This document shows, piece by piece, positions 1 through 10,288 of a stretch of 64,000 nt of DNA. Position 1 is the first letter of the stretch; the number at the start of each line of letters is the position of its first letter. The translations under genes and the position numbers were made by a program. Source of the stretch: Hymenopellis radicata (lineage: Eukaryota; Basidiomycota; Agaricomycetes; Agaricales; Physalacriaceae); NCBI GenBank assembly GCA_015501595.1, contig JADNRX010000140.1, forward strand, positions 1-64,000. The letters run 5' to 3'. A model generated the notes under the pieces. The model did no database searches, was not told the origin of the DNA, and saw nothing but the letters and a program-made list of their open reading frames with translations.

Positions 1-1049
1 ATGTTTCCCGTTGTACACGGTTCATCTGCAAGATGATTAGCACAAAAGCAGATAGCATTTATACAACGCATACCATGTTGGCGACAGCGGGGTTTTGCAT
101 TAGATTGGCAAGACCGCCGTTACCTGCCATTTGCTGCGCCATAGCCATGATCTGCGGGTTGTTCATCATGCTGGCAAGGTCGGGCATACCACCGGCACCT
201 CCAGCACCACCACCCATGTTTCGGAGCATGTCAGCCATGCCACCCATACCTCCAGGCAGCTCGGGAGACGCAGCATCGGATGAAGTCGCTGGAGTATCCG
301 GTACTATGCGAGCTTTTGCGCTGGCTAGCGCCGACTTTAGCGAAGCGTTCGCAGGTTCTATTTCAAGTCCGCGTTCAAAGGCGTAAGCTGCCGACTTGAA
401 ATCTGAGAGAGCGTATTGTGCATGTCTATCGTTTTGTCAGTTATGTATGGCGTCAACTGAGATCTCGACTTACCCTAGACGATGGTATGCCTTGACGTAG
501 GTTGGATCGACTGAGATTGCCTGTTCTGCGTCACCGACAGCGGCGAGGTGGTCGCCTTTGCTGCTGTAGGCAGCAGCGCGGTTTGAGTAGTAGATGGGGT
601 TTTCCGAGTCGATCGCGATGGCCTCAGAGTAGGACGCGATGGCGTCGTCGTACTGCTTGCTGGTCATTTGGGAGTTCCCAGTCGCCTTGAACTTTTCGGC
701 CTTGGCCTTGTCTGTAGCTGAAAGACCGGCAAGTTGGGCAGGGGGTGGGGATGCAGCTGATCCCGAGCCGACCTTGCTCATCGTTTTGAGATACACGTCG
801 AATATGTTCTGCAGCCTCGCCGGCTTGATGCTCAAGCTATCCATCTGCTTGCTGTTGGATGGATCCACGCCAAAGGCCTCGCTGATACATTGGACTAAGA
901 CCACGTCAGTAAGGGGAACACAGTATAATAATGGAAAACCGACTTGCAATATCCAAGGACTCCTTGTCGTCAGCCTTGACGGTTCCATCTGTAACAGACT
1001 GGTTCAGAAAGTCAATTATTGAGACGACCAGGCGTTGTTGCTTTTCCAT
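1..1049 (-). CDS. SGT2: SGT2/SGTA-like co-chaperone, 3' end cut by window edge
   Basis: Small glutamine-rich TPR protein that hands tail-anchored proteins from the ribosome to the GET pathway in the cytosol. Exons inferred at 1049-944, 894-474, 425-74 and 25-1 (partial). The N-terminal dimerisation segment carries the family block LDIAIQC, restored only by splicing exon 1 to exon 2 through a GTCGGT donor. Three TPR units follow (blocks such as YSNRAAAY and KAYHRLG). The C-terminal third is rich in Gly, Met, Asn and Gln (MNNPQIMAMAQQM), as expected for the substrate-binding region. The last intron (73-26) has a CTAAT branch site and a TTGCAG acceptor, so the protein continues past base 1. It is divergent from PRP19, with 126 bp between start codons. 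Family assignment is secure; the C-terminus is unseen. Confidence 0.93.
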
Positions 1050-1175
1050 AATGATGGATGAAGGATTACAGCTTTTGAACCAAGCGCCGTCAAACACGGT
1101 CGGCATTTTTGCCTTGTTCAACATCAACTACGACGACGTTGAAAGTGTCGCGCCCGTAGTTCCTCGTCGCCAGTC
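1050..1175. promoter_or_regulatory. Shared SGT2/PRP19 divergent promoter
   Basis: These 126 bp separate two start codons that point away from each other, so both promoters and both 5' UTRs must lie here or overlap the neighbouring coding region. I see no clear TATA box. The call rests on position only. Confidence 0.5.
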
Positions 1176-2786
1176 ATGTTTTTCTGCGCAATTTCTGGCG
1201 AGCCGCCGCAGGATCCCGTCGTGTCTGCCAAGTCTGGCAAGGTCTACGAACGTCGTCTCATTGTCAAGTACATCAACGAGAACGGCACTGACCCCATTAC
1301 TGGCGACAAGTTGGAGGAGGCCGACTTGATTACCATTAAAGCTTGTACGTCTGTTTCTCCATACTGTAGTCATTATACTTATTACAACGCGCCAGCTCCT
1401 TCCACTGCCGCGCCACGACCGCCGTCTCAAACGTCCATACCAGCCCTCCTTCACACTTTGCAGAACGAGTGGGACGCATTGATGCTTGAGACCTTTGCGC
1501 TCAAGCAGCAGTACAACAACGTTCGCCAAGAGCTCAGCGCTATTCTTTACCGAGATGATGCGGCTAGTCGTGTCGTAGCGCGTCTCATGAGGGAACGCGA
1601 TGCTGCCCGAGAGTAGGTGTTCCGTATAGTCTCTCTGTCATTTTCTCATTCGAATCTATAGGGCTCTAGCCAATGTTAGCGCAACGATGGGCATTCCTAA
1701 CGCTGCAGACGCCATAGAAGACGTCGTAATGGACGACGCTGCAGCCCAAGCTTTACCCCAAGAGGTTGTCGAGCAAATTGATCAGACACAGGCAGCTCTT
1801 TCCTCTACACGCAAAAAGCGCAAACCTCCCACTGGCTACGTCGGTCCTGCGGATGTCAAAACGTTTACCGCAAAACACACTATTCCTTCCCTCCACTCCG
1901 CGTCTCCTGCAGGCATCACCAGTCTCGCTGTCTCTCGCTCTTCTCCATCCCAGTTCCTCACTGGTGGCAACGACAAGATAGTACAGCTCTATGACCGAAG
2001 CACAGACAAAGTTCTGGCTTCCCTCAAAGGCCACACCAAAAAAATCAACGTGGTCGCGTTCAGGGAACGTGAAGGAGAAAACACCCTATTACTTTCTGGA
2101 GGTGCCGACAAGATGGTCAAGATTTGGGCCCATGACGCTGACTCTGGAGAGTATATCCCAAATCCACTATTCGGGTGCATAAGGGCGACATCACTGGGCT
2201 GGCAATTCATCCTGTGCCGACTCTTCTTGCGTTGGCATCAACGGATAAAACGTACTCAATGCATGATCTTACCACCTTTGCCCAAATATACCGCTCCCTT
2301 CCCGGAGACGAGGCGTTCACGTCCATGGCCATCCACCCTGATGGCACACTCATAGGATTTGGTACGCCCACGTCTACCATCCAAATCTACGATTGCAAAG
2401 CTGGCTCCATCGTCGCATCCCTTACTCCCAGCAACGCTGTCCCCTTCACCGTGAACACCCTTTCGTTCTCGGAGAACGGATACCATCTTGTCGCACCAGA
2501 CTCGTCATCGACTGTTGCGATCTGGGATTTACGGAAACAGAAGTCGGTGCATACCGTTGCCTTGGATGATGGGTTCAGGGTGAACAAGGTTCTCTATGAC
2601 ACAAGCGCCCAGTTCTTTGGTGTGGCAGGAAGTGGCGGTGGGCGTGTGTATGCTAATAAGACTTGGGAGGAGTTGACTCGACTTGAAGAGGGTGGCGATA
2701 TGTCAGACATCGCCTTTGGAGAGATGGGTCAGGAAATATGGGGCGCAACTGGACGGGAGATACGGGTATGGGGTTTACCTGCTTGA
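1176..2786 (+). CDS. PRP19: Pre-mRNA-processing factor 19 (U-box E3, spliceosome), with an apparent 1-nt frame break
   Basis: Core of the NineTeen complex, a U-box ubiquitin ligase needed to activate the spliceosome in the nucleus. The protein starts MFFCAISGEPPQDPV, the Prp19 U-box, followed by the Prp19 tetramerisation/coiled-coil region and C-terminal WD40 repeats. Introns are inferred at about 1347-1394 and 1616-1661. At the CCCAAA run (2157-2162) the frame ends in non-WD40 sequence, while the next WD40 blade (HKGDITGLAIHP) continues in the -1 frame. One extra C or A gives an uninterrupted ...EYIPKSTIRVHKGD... and no GT-AG pair can bridge the gap. The gene is essential in fungi, so a base missing from the assembly is the likeliest cause. 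It ends in GLPA, convergent with the next gene. Confidence 0.96.
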
Positions 2787-2931
2787 TAGAGTCCACGTCT
2801 ACGTCCGTCCGTCTCAAAATGACATCCGCTGTCACTGTTTTGTGTTCCTGCTAGTATCGTGTTGTAGTGATTTATCTAAAGGCGCCAGCGATAGTTTTGA
2901 TTGACTCTTGCGGATTGTGTATGTACTACCT

Positions 2932-4145
2932 CTACTCAAACTGCCATTCCTTGAGCGCCATGTCCAAGGCTACCAATAACTCGATAATGATAGGGTGATG
3001 GCCGTCCACCTTGTTGTCCTTCTCCAAAGTCACCGGGACAGCAATAGAAAACTCCTGAACATAACAGCTTTCTCGAATAGGCTCCTCAAAGGAAACTGAC
3101 TTGCGGGAGCCTTGCGAATGGCGAGATCTCCTTTTGTGCTTCGAAGATTTGAAGGATTCCTGTGAGTACATGGAGGGCAAAGAGGAGGAATGAGGGAGGG
3201 AGGGCTTGATGATGATCTCGCACGCGTCATACGCGACAAGCGTGGTGCTATCGTTGAACTTTTCAGACTCGGGAGGCGATTCTAAGCGGCGCGTCGCCGT
3301 TGCACGAGGGGAAGAGTGTGTTACAGAGGCAAAAGACGGCTGCTCGAAGGCGGTGTCGAGAGAAGACACAAGAAGACTTTGAGCATAGATTGCGCGCCTT
3401 CTAGCGCTCATGCTCTGAGAACGGCGAGGAGAGAAATCTTCGGAATGGTTGGCAATGCGGTGGGCAGAAGGACGCGTAGGAGAAGGAATAGAAGAGGCTA
3501 CGCTGCTGAGACTGGCAGACTTGAAATGGGGGCTGGTAGGTATCCTTGTAGATGTCGCCGTTGTTGGAATAGAGGACTTGGAGGCCTTGAGTATCGACTT
3601 TCGAGAGCCTAGAGTTGCGACAGGCGGGATATTTGAAGGGCGCGCTTTCTCAAATATGGGTCTGGTATGTATGTGTGGAATGTTGGAAGGAATGGGCATC
3701 GTAGAAAGAGTTTGCTTGTTATGGGTTGGAGGAAAGTAAACGTTCTCGTTCGGTGAACGCCTAGACTGCGTGGGGGACTTGAAGTGAGTCAGTATAGAAA
3801 GATTATAGGCAGAGGCCCACTTGCAATGTTTCTTCCGGTTGAACCGCCTCTGAGCGACCTCAATGATCGCGAACTTGCATTCATAGTCTTGAGTTTTACG
3901 CGAGCGTTTCCCAAGGGAATGATATCTTTGAACATAGGCGAGGGCGCCCTTTTCGCTGCGTCGCGTAGTTGTAGAATTTCGAACCTGTGCGGGTTGGAAG
4001 GAACAGCCACGCGGGTCTTCATGCGTTGGGTATCACTGAGCTGAGCGGCGGAAAGGATAGGCATTCTGGTACTCTTGATAGGCTGAGGTAGCACTGAGCG
4101 AGTTCGAGGAAAGACAAAATGGGAGTCAAGAGAAGGTGTGGGCAT
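2932..4145 (-). CDS. Unrecognised Ser/Pro/Arg-rich protein
   Basis: I do not recognise this protein. Two open blocks are evident: an N-terminal one starting MPTPSLDSHFVFP at 4145 and a C-terminal one ending ALKEWQFE at 2932. They are in different frames. They join in phase if a short intron is taken from the GTAAAA at about 3904, to an AG near 3864 or 3855, which brings in a basic stretch (RRFNRKKHCKWASAY) in frame with the C-terminal block. The middle is low-complexity (Ser, Pro, Thr, Arg) and likely disordered. The last 60 residues look more ordered (SVSFEEPIRESCYVQEF, then an acidic/aliphatic helix-like tail). It may be a fungal lineage-specific regulatory protein. The precise intron is uncertain. 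Confidence 0.6.
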
Positions 4146-4390
4146 TGCGGATGGTGGTCGTAGAGAATCAAGTACTTGATCGCACGCGTTGTTTAATATA
4201 TAATGCTAGTCATTCTCTGGTCATTCTGTAGCGTTGTAAGTGATACATGAGCGTGTAAAAAATAATAAATCAAGTAATGCCGGATTCGTAAATAGACGAA
4301 ATGAAGGATAAACGTCAGTCATGTAGTATGGAAGATAACTGCTTGCAGCCCTCTAGCCCTAGAGAGAGAGAAAAGGTGAAAGTCGGAGCC

Positions 4391-6890
4391 TTAAGACCAG
4401 CTAGAAGGACCGAATGTCTCCCCAGCAGCGACGTCAACCGTCTTCAATGGTATACCCATTGCATCCGCAGTGTTTTGCCACACAGTATTTCCCCACCACA
4501 CCAACGAAATCGAGCCGTCCTTTGGCAGTTGGAGGAATAGGAAGATAAGGACGACTGCGAAGACTGTTCCTGCATCGAGGGCGGCGGACATGATGTAGTT
4601 GTACCGCATCCACCAGCGGAAGTGGAAGCGACGAATGTAATAGTTGAAGATAAATCCAACGATGCCCCAAGATACAAAGTTGAGCCCGGATGCCGGTGGA
4701 ACAGCAGCGACGCCGGACAGAACGACTGGAATGTTGATGTACCTCCAGAACGATCTGGGGAAGCGGCGCGCCAGAAGGTAAGGAGGAATGGGCAGGAGGA
4801 TTCCAACTAGGAAGAACCACAGAAGAGGGCGGAACCTAGAGCAACAAGGTTAAGAAACGTCTGGGTAAGTATATGAGCACTTACGGTGCGCCTGGTCCAA
4901 ACATTCGGGCCGGTCCAATACCACCCCAAATCAGCGAAGAGGTCGCAAAGGTGTTCGAGGACGGGCAGATGAAGTGCTGCTTCTGCGTCGGCAGACACAT
5001 GTCGGTGATATTATCGAACATCCATTGCTGGGTCAGAGTGGAAAGGACGCAAGTAAAGCCAACAGCGACAATCTGGATAACGAACATGGTACGGGGAGGA
5101 ATCTTCATGTAGTGACCGAGTTTGAGATCACCAGAGAATGCAGAGGCCTGGTACGATCCCATGAAGCCGATGGACTTGAAGATGACGTTCGCAATGGGAC
5201 GGCCAGGGAGCATAAATCCAAAGACCATCTCGTACATCACCGTGAACCCGACTTGCGTATTCGCAATAGCCTGGATCATGGCCAAGGGCAGTGCGGTGGC
5301 AGCAGACATGAGCATAGCGATGAGGGCGGCCCACACTGGAAGCTGGGTGTCGAAGATCTCGATGGCGATGATAACGAAGACTACTCCAATGATGCCAACG
5401 ATGGCGAACCACCAGCCAGGCGTCTCCGGGTATGCTTGCATCAAGCGATGGTGCACATCGCGCTCGTGGCGTGCCGAGGAACGAAGACGCCTTACGATAT
5501 CGCGCCTGTACCAGACTTTGGATACAATCAGTATGGAGGGCAAAGTCAGAAAGGCAACGAGACGTACGCAAAGTGTGGACGATGAGCGCTGGGAATGCCG
5601 CGAACGCCAATCCGTATTCGATGGCCAGCGTGCTGGAAACGAACAGAGGGGAGTAGGCCCGGTACTTCTCGACGTCGAATTTACCATCGGTGACAACAGC
5701 GCTGGCGTCGTATGCCGAGCCCGTGTTGTCGTAGGAGTAGTAGGCCGAAATGGGCAAATACGCCGAGTTGAAGGTGTTCGTGACTATCAAGCAATCAGAA
5801 ATGGGATCGTCCAACACTGAGGAATAATGCATACAATAGATGATTGGCGCAAGGATCCAGAAGAAGAAAACGAATGACACCATAATATTGGCCTCAGCCC
5901 ACCACTAAACGGCATGATTAGAGCTTGTCCGAATGAAAGAGGATTGAACGTACAGGCGTCACCATAGGACTCGAAATGTACGATATCATGGACCAGTCGA
6001 ATGTGAGTCCGCTCATCCCCAATCCACTACCACCGAACAAGGCGTTGACCGTGACATTGTTGGGAGCGATCCAGCAAACCCAGTTGAAGAAACTGAGAGC
6101 GGTGAAGAGATAACCCGGGATGAAATAGTACACCAGGGCACCGAGGAAGACGATGAGGAAGAACCTCTCGCGGGAGATGTGGCCACGGTCGGATTTACCA
6201 AAGTTCTTGTGGAGCGTGTTGAACAAGGCCGAGTTTACAATGGCACCAGGCCAAAGCATGCTCGACGGGTACACTACCCAACGACGGAGGAGTCCTGCCA
6301 TAGAGAAGCCGTAGATTTGAATGCCGAGTACAAGGAGGACTTGGTACGCCAAAGAGAAGCTCTGTTGGTAGAACATCTTCTGCGCGACGAAGACATCGGT
6401 CGCGTAACCGCCAGGATATGCAACGTTGGCCATGACGGTAACGCAAACGTGCTCCTTGATGTTGAATGGGCCGGGATTGAGACTCCAGACGAATCCGAAC
6501 GTGGAGAATTGGCGAGTGGGAAGGACTCTTTCCATGAACTTGCCCATTGGGAGGACGACCAACTGGATGACGAGACCGGTGATATACATGGTGGGGTCTG
6601 TAAAACGTGAGTTGAAAGGAGACAAAGATGAGTTGATTAACGTACATCGCAAGCTGAGCGCCGTATTGAAAATAGGCAACAGGATCGAGAAAAATATGCC
6701 GAGGAACCACCTGAATGCACAATTAGCTTTGTCGTGCAGGCCGTAAGAAAAGAGCGACTCACATGCGGAATGTATTAACGGGCATTGAGGGATCGTCCGT
6801 ATTGGAGACAGCAGCACGAACTTCAGGGTACGGGGATTCACTGAATGCATTAAGTAAACTGCACCAATGCCAAATACCATTGGGACTCAT
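4391..6890 (-). CDS. Oligopeptide transporter (OPT family)
   Basis: Proton-coupled importer of tetra/pentapeptides or glutathione-like compounds in the plasma membrane. Family signatures are clear: SPYPEVRAAVSNTDDP near the N-terminus, NPGPFNIKEH, GDLKLGHYMKIPPR, and many hydrophobic helices. At least five introns are inferred, with boundaries near 6762/6712, 6618/6555, 5955/5914, 5580/5528 and 4890/4840. The last exon ends ETFGPSSWS. The first in-frame ATG (6890) leaves only about 17 residues before SPYPEV, whereas OPT proteins usually have a longer cytosolic N-terminus. An alternative uses a short exon reading DNESQ and a GTATTT intron, but no further 5' exon was found before the BolA gene. 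Substrate cannot be told from sequence alone. Confidence 0.93.
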
Positions 6891-6918
6891 TATCACTGGT
6901 CAGTTTTAGCCTTGCACC
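6891..6918. promoter_or_regulatory. 28-bp gap between divergent OPT and BolA start codons
   Basis: The inferred start codons of the transporter (6890, minus) and the BolA gene (6919, plus) are 28 bp apart. Promoter and 5' UTR elements of each gene must therefore overlap the coding region of the other, unless the transporter has an undetected upstream exon. Confidence 0.4.
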
Positions 6919-7336
6919 ATGCCCATTAATTTGGAATCTCTAGAGCTCGCCATTCGCAATGCGCTCCCCATAACATACCTCAACATCGAAGATCAATCCA
7001 GTGGATGTGGAGAGAATTACTCCATCGTCATCGTTAGCGAGGTGAGCCTCTACTACGCCGTGCTGGCATAAAACTACCGCCAACTGACAGTCATACAGGC
7101 CTTTGAAGGAAAGACGACGCTCGCTAGACATCGTTGGAGTGAGTTCATTTAGCGACGTTCGACGAGTCGTAACATTGGCTTGTCAGTAAATGAGCTGTTG
7201 AAGAATGAGATTGCCCAGATGCATGCGTTTTCTCAGGTACGAAGAGTTATGCTGTGGCGTTACACTCATGCCAATTTACAATCAGAAAACGTTCACGCCA
7301 AAGCAATACGAAACATATCTCGCGAAAATGACATGA
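6919..7336 (+). CDS. BolA-like iron-sulfur regulator (Fra2/BOL2 type)
   Basis: Small cytosolic BolA protein that pairs with monothiol glutaredoxins to bind a [2Fe-2S] cluster and signal iron status. The roughly 90-residue protein starts MPINLESLELAIRNAL and carries the family features in order: SGCGENYSIVIVSEAFEG, RHR with the conserved His, NELL, MHAFSQKTFTP. Four exons join by GTGAGC, GTGAGT and GTACGA donors; the last exon ends AKMT. The Cys-Gly pair and the His before the second helix match the Fra2/BOLA2 branch rather than mitochondrial BolA1/3, and no targeting peptide is seen. It is very close to the divergent peptide transporter. Confidence 0.92.
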
Positions 7337-7510
7337 CCTTCCCCCGCTATGTTCTCTTCCTCCTACCATACCATTACTCGACACTCAGTGCTTTAGCCTG
7401 ACGTGCTCATTCAGACTCCGCATTACCGCATGAAATGAAAAGGATCTGCCTTGCAGAGAAGAATACAAAATTCTACAGCATGTAGGACGCACGAAACAGC
7501 TACTAATAAT

Positions 7511-9869
7511 TTACTCGATCACCCAACGCCGACCATTCATGGTATGTGTGGAATCTTCGCTCTGCATTCTGTGATGCCCACCCTCACTCGACGAAGAGTA
7601 ATTGTAATAGCTATCAAAGCTCCCAATACTCGTTTGAGTGTTGTTGCGCACAACCGTTACTTGCTTGGCGAAAGACGAATCGGATCCATCAGATGGTGCC
7701 CGACTGAGGGCGGGTTGTGGAACTGTGACATCGGTGGGCATTTCGAAAGGAACAGCCGACCGGTTGAAGAATCTCGGACCCATTCTGGACGCGAACATCT
7801 GCCTTGGTGGAGGCACCTCGTCACCAGACCCAAACGTAGCTGAAAAGGTAGGGACAACCTTTTCAGAGGGGAAAGCAACCTTCTCAATGTCTGTATTCGG
7901 AGTCACTGGTGCAAAGTCGTCACCAGGGAGCGGTTCCTGCGCGTTTACTGACATGATGTTATTAGCGGTGCTGGTGATCGGAGTAACGGAACAACGTACG
8001 ATAGCGAACTAAGCCCTTTCCAAAGTTGTATCGACAGACGATGCCAATAAGGAAAGCCGACACTGTAAGGAACACCGACAGAGAGGTTATGACGCTAAAG
8101 AAGTGCCAATGAAGGAAGGTCCACCGGAAGGTCGTCGAAAGGAACATGAGACTCAAGCCAGCAATGTACAACACAGACGTCAGCAAGAATGCAAACATGA
8201 GAATCCTAGATTCTTTGCGGATTGCAACCCAGCCCTAGATGGTCCTGTTAAGCAAGGGGACACCATTGCGAATACTGACATACCGCCAAAAGCCAGGGGA
8301 TCAAAAACTAAAAACCAGATTAAAGGAGGTGACATGGATAAAAGTGCCGACTTACGACTCCAACGACGATGGCCACAGCCTTGTAAAAGGCGTTGTACCA
8401 AACGACTTCGGCTGCGACACCGTTGATGAGGTTGTCAATCCACAGAGAGATCGTCGCGGCCGTGAAGAAGAAGGACAACTGGAGAACAATTGATAGCGAC
8501 AACACCAACTTGTAGACACGGTTGATGGTCAATGATGCACCAACCCGTTTGAACGTCTGCCAACCGAACAACTGTTGGTATCTTCGTCAGTCACGGATTC
8601 GAAGATCTTGAGCGTTCATAGCGCACTTTGATCAATCTCCATGTCAGGAATGCAGATACGAGGAGAGCCAGAATGTTCAGAGCGAGTGTAGGATATTCAG
8701 CCTTTGCTCGCTCGTCCCAGTACGTGGGTAACAGTGAGACACCATCACACGCGCCGTCGGTGATGACATGGTTGAAGGTCGATCGGAAGTTGGCGGTGTT
8801 GAGAATCTGGTAGGAAGACCACCCCGTCGCCAGGACATGTGTAGCCAAAGACGCGAAGATATGGGGAATCGACTCATTGAGGAGAGCAACGATAGACATG
8901 CCAAGAACCCAGAATTGGAACCCGATAAAGACTATGTCTTCGCGTTTCGTGTTGTCCAGGCTAGCATAAATTAGACTTTTACAGAACTTGGGTCGCCTAT
9001 TGTCACGTACACGGAAACTGGCCAATACAAGGACCATAGGCAACTCTGCGAGAGGGTTTCTTGAGTACCGGAAATCAAGACGCTTGCCGTATGATTAGGG
9101 TTGACAGTCATGACCTCGATAACCTCTCTTGTATTCAAGAGCTAGCACGAATATATCAGTAAGCACAACTGGAAGCGAGAATCTACTCACATCCTCAAGA
9201 TCGTCATCATCTTCTTCAGAAACGGCATCCACAACAGAAGTTGGCACGGCAAGCACAAACACGGTTGTTGTTGTTCGATCGACTGCTGTCGAAGCTAATG
9301 CAGCCAAACTTGCGCCAGTGGCAGTCAGACTCTCCGAAGACTGACTGGACTCAGTTGCAGACGAAGAGGAGGGAATGGGAAGGGACGATAGAGGCGTCGA
9401 GGACAGACTCTTTGCCGCGCCATAGGACGAGGACAATGTACTCGAACCGGTGGCATTTGCCGTCCAGACAATTTTGCAGTCTCTTGCGGGATCTTGCAGG
9501 TCCGAGGGAACATTTGGACAGAGACGCAGGTAGTCGTTTTGAAGATCTGCGACTATGAGGGTGGAGTTGGTAGCGTTGGCCGCAACGGAAAGATTCCACA
9601 AAAGTGAGGCCGCATCAGCATTAATAGTGAATGCATGAACTTGCAAGGCGACTTGGATGATACAATGGCACAGGGAAAAGATGAAGTATGCGGTCGTTAT
9701 GCGCGAGGCAGTGAGGCGGTCCCACTGTTCAGATAGTCGGAATCAAATGTCTGGCAAGATGGTTCACACGCACCAATAGCTTAATCTGCGCAGGGAGAGG
9801 GATAACATCCCAAATTTGCTTGACGCGCATTTTAGAGAAGGTTCTAATCAAGTTGAGATTCTCGGTCAT
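7511..9869 (-). CDS. Polytopic membrane protein of unknown function
   Basis: I do not recognise the family. Start MTENLNLIRTF at 9869; stop at 7511. The order is: a short cytosolic N-terminus, a first membrane helix (YFIFSLCHCIIQVAL), a 150-residue Ser/Thr/Asn-rich probable extracellular domain with several N-glycosylation sequons (NAT, NLS, NST), then about six further helices (for example FQFWVLGMSIVALL, FAFLLTSVLYIAGLSLMF, VITSLSVFLTVSAFLIG) and a 140-residue hydrophilic Ser-rich tail. Six introns were resolved in phase, including a longer one of about 110 nt near 8345-8240. The layout suggests a sensor or receptor-like surface protein, but no signature proves it. Confidence 0.8.
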
Positions 9870-10288
9870 TGCACGCTGAACTGATACGCACAGTGGAAAA
9901 AGTTAAACCAGCTAATATGCCTCTGGGGCTTTGGCAAGGGTAGCGGCTCTATCAAAGTTGGCGCTGTCCCGTACGTTGAATGGTCCCGCCAGAAAGAAGG
10001 AGAGAGAGAAAGGAACGTAAAAAGAGGGGAAAACAAGCCTCGAGAGGAAGATGATGGCTGGAGGCACAACGAACCGCCACCAAGCGTGAGCCATTATTAT
10101 CAAAGATGCGTGACACGTGCAGTTGCTAGGCATTCCTTGACCCTCACTTCTGGGTGCGCCCTAGATCTGCCCATCACAGGAACGACACACAGCGTTCAGA
10201 ATACGCGGTATAGAGACAATAGTGCGAGGTAGCTATGTTAGGAGAATGCAGTCCTTGTACATGGTACAACATACACGGTCATAAAGAA
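9870..10288. other. Intergenic, nothing recognised
   Basis: About 420 bp upstream of the membrane protein and downstream of TFC3. It presumably holds the promoter of the former and the terminator of the latter. I see no conserved coding segment, RNA gene or repeat. Confidence 0.5.
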
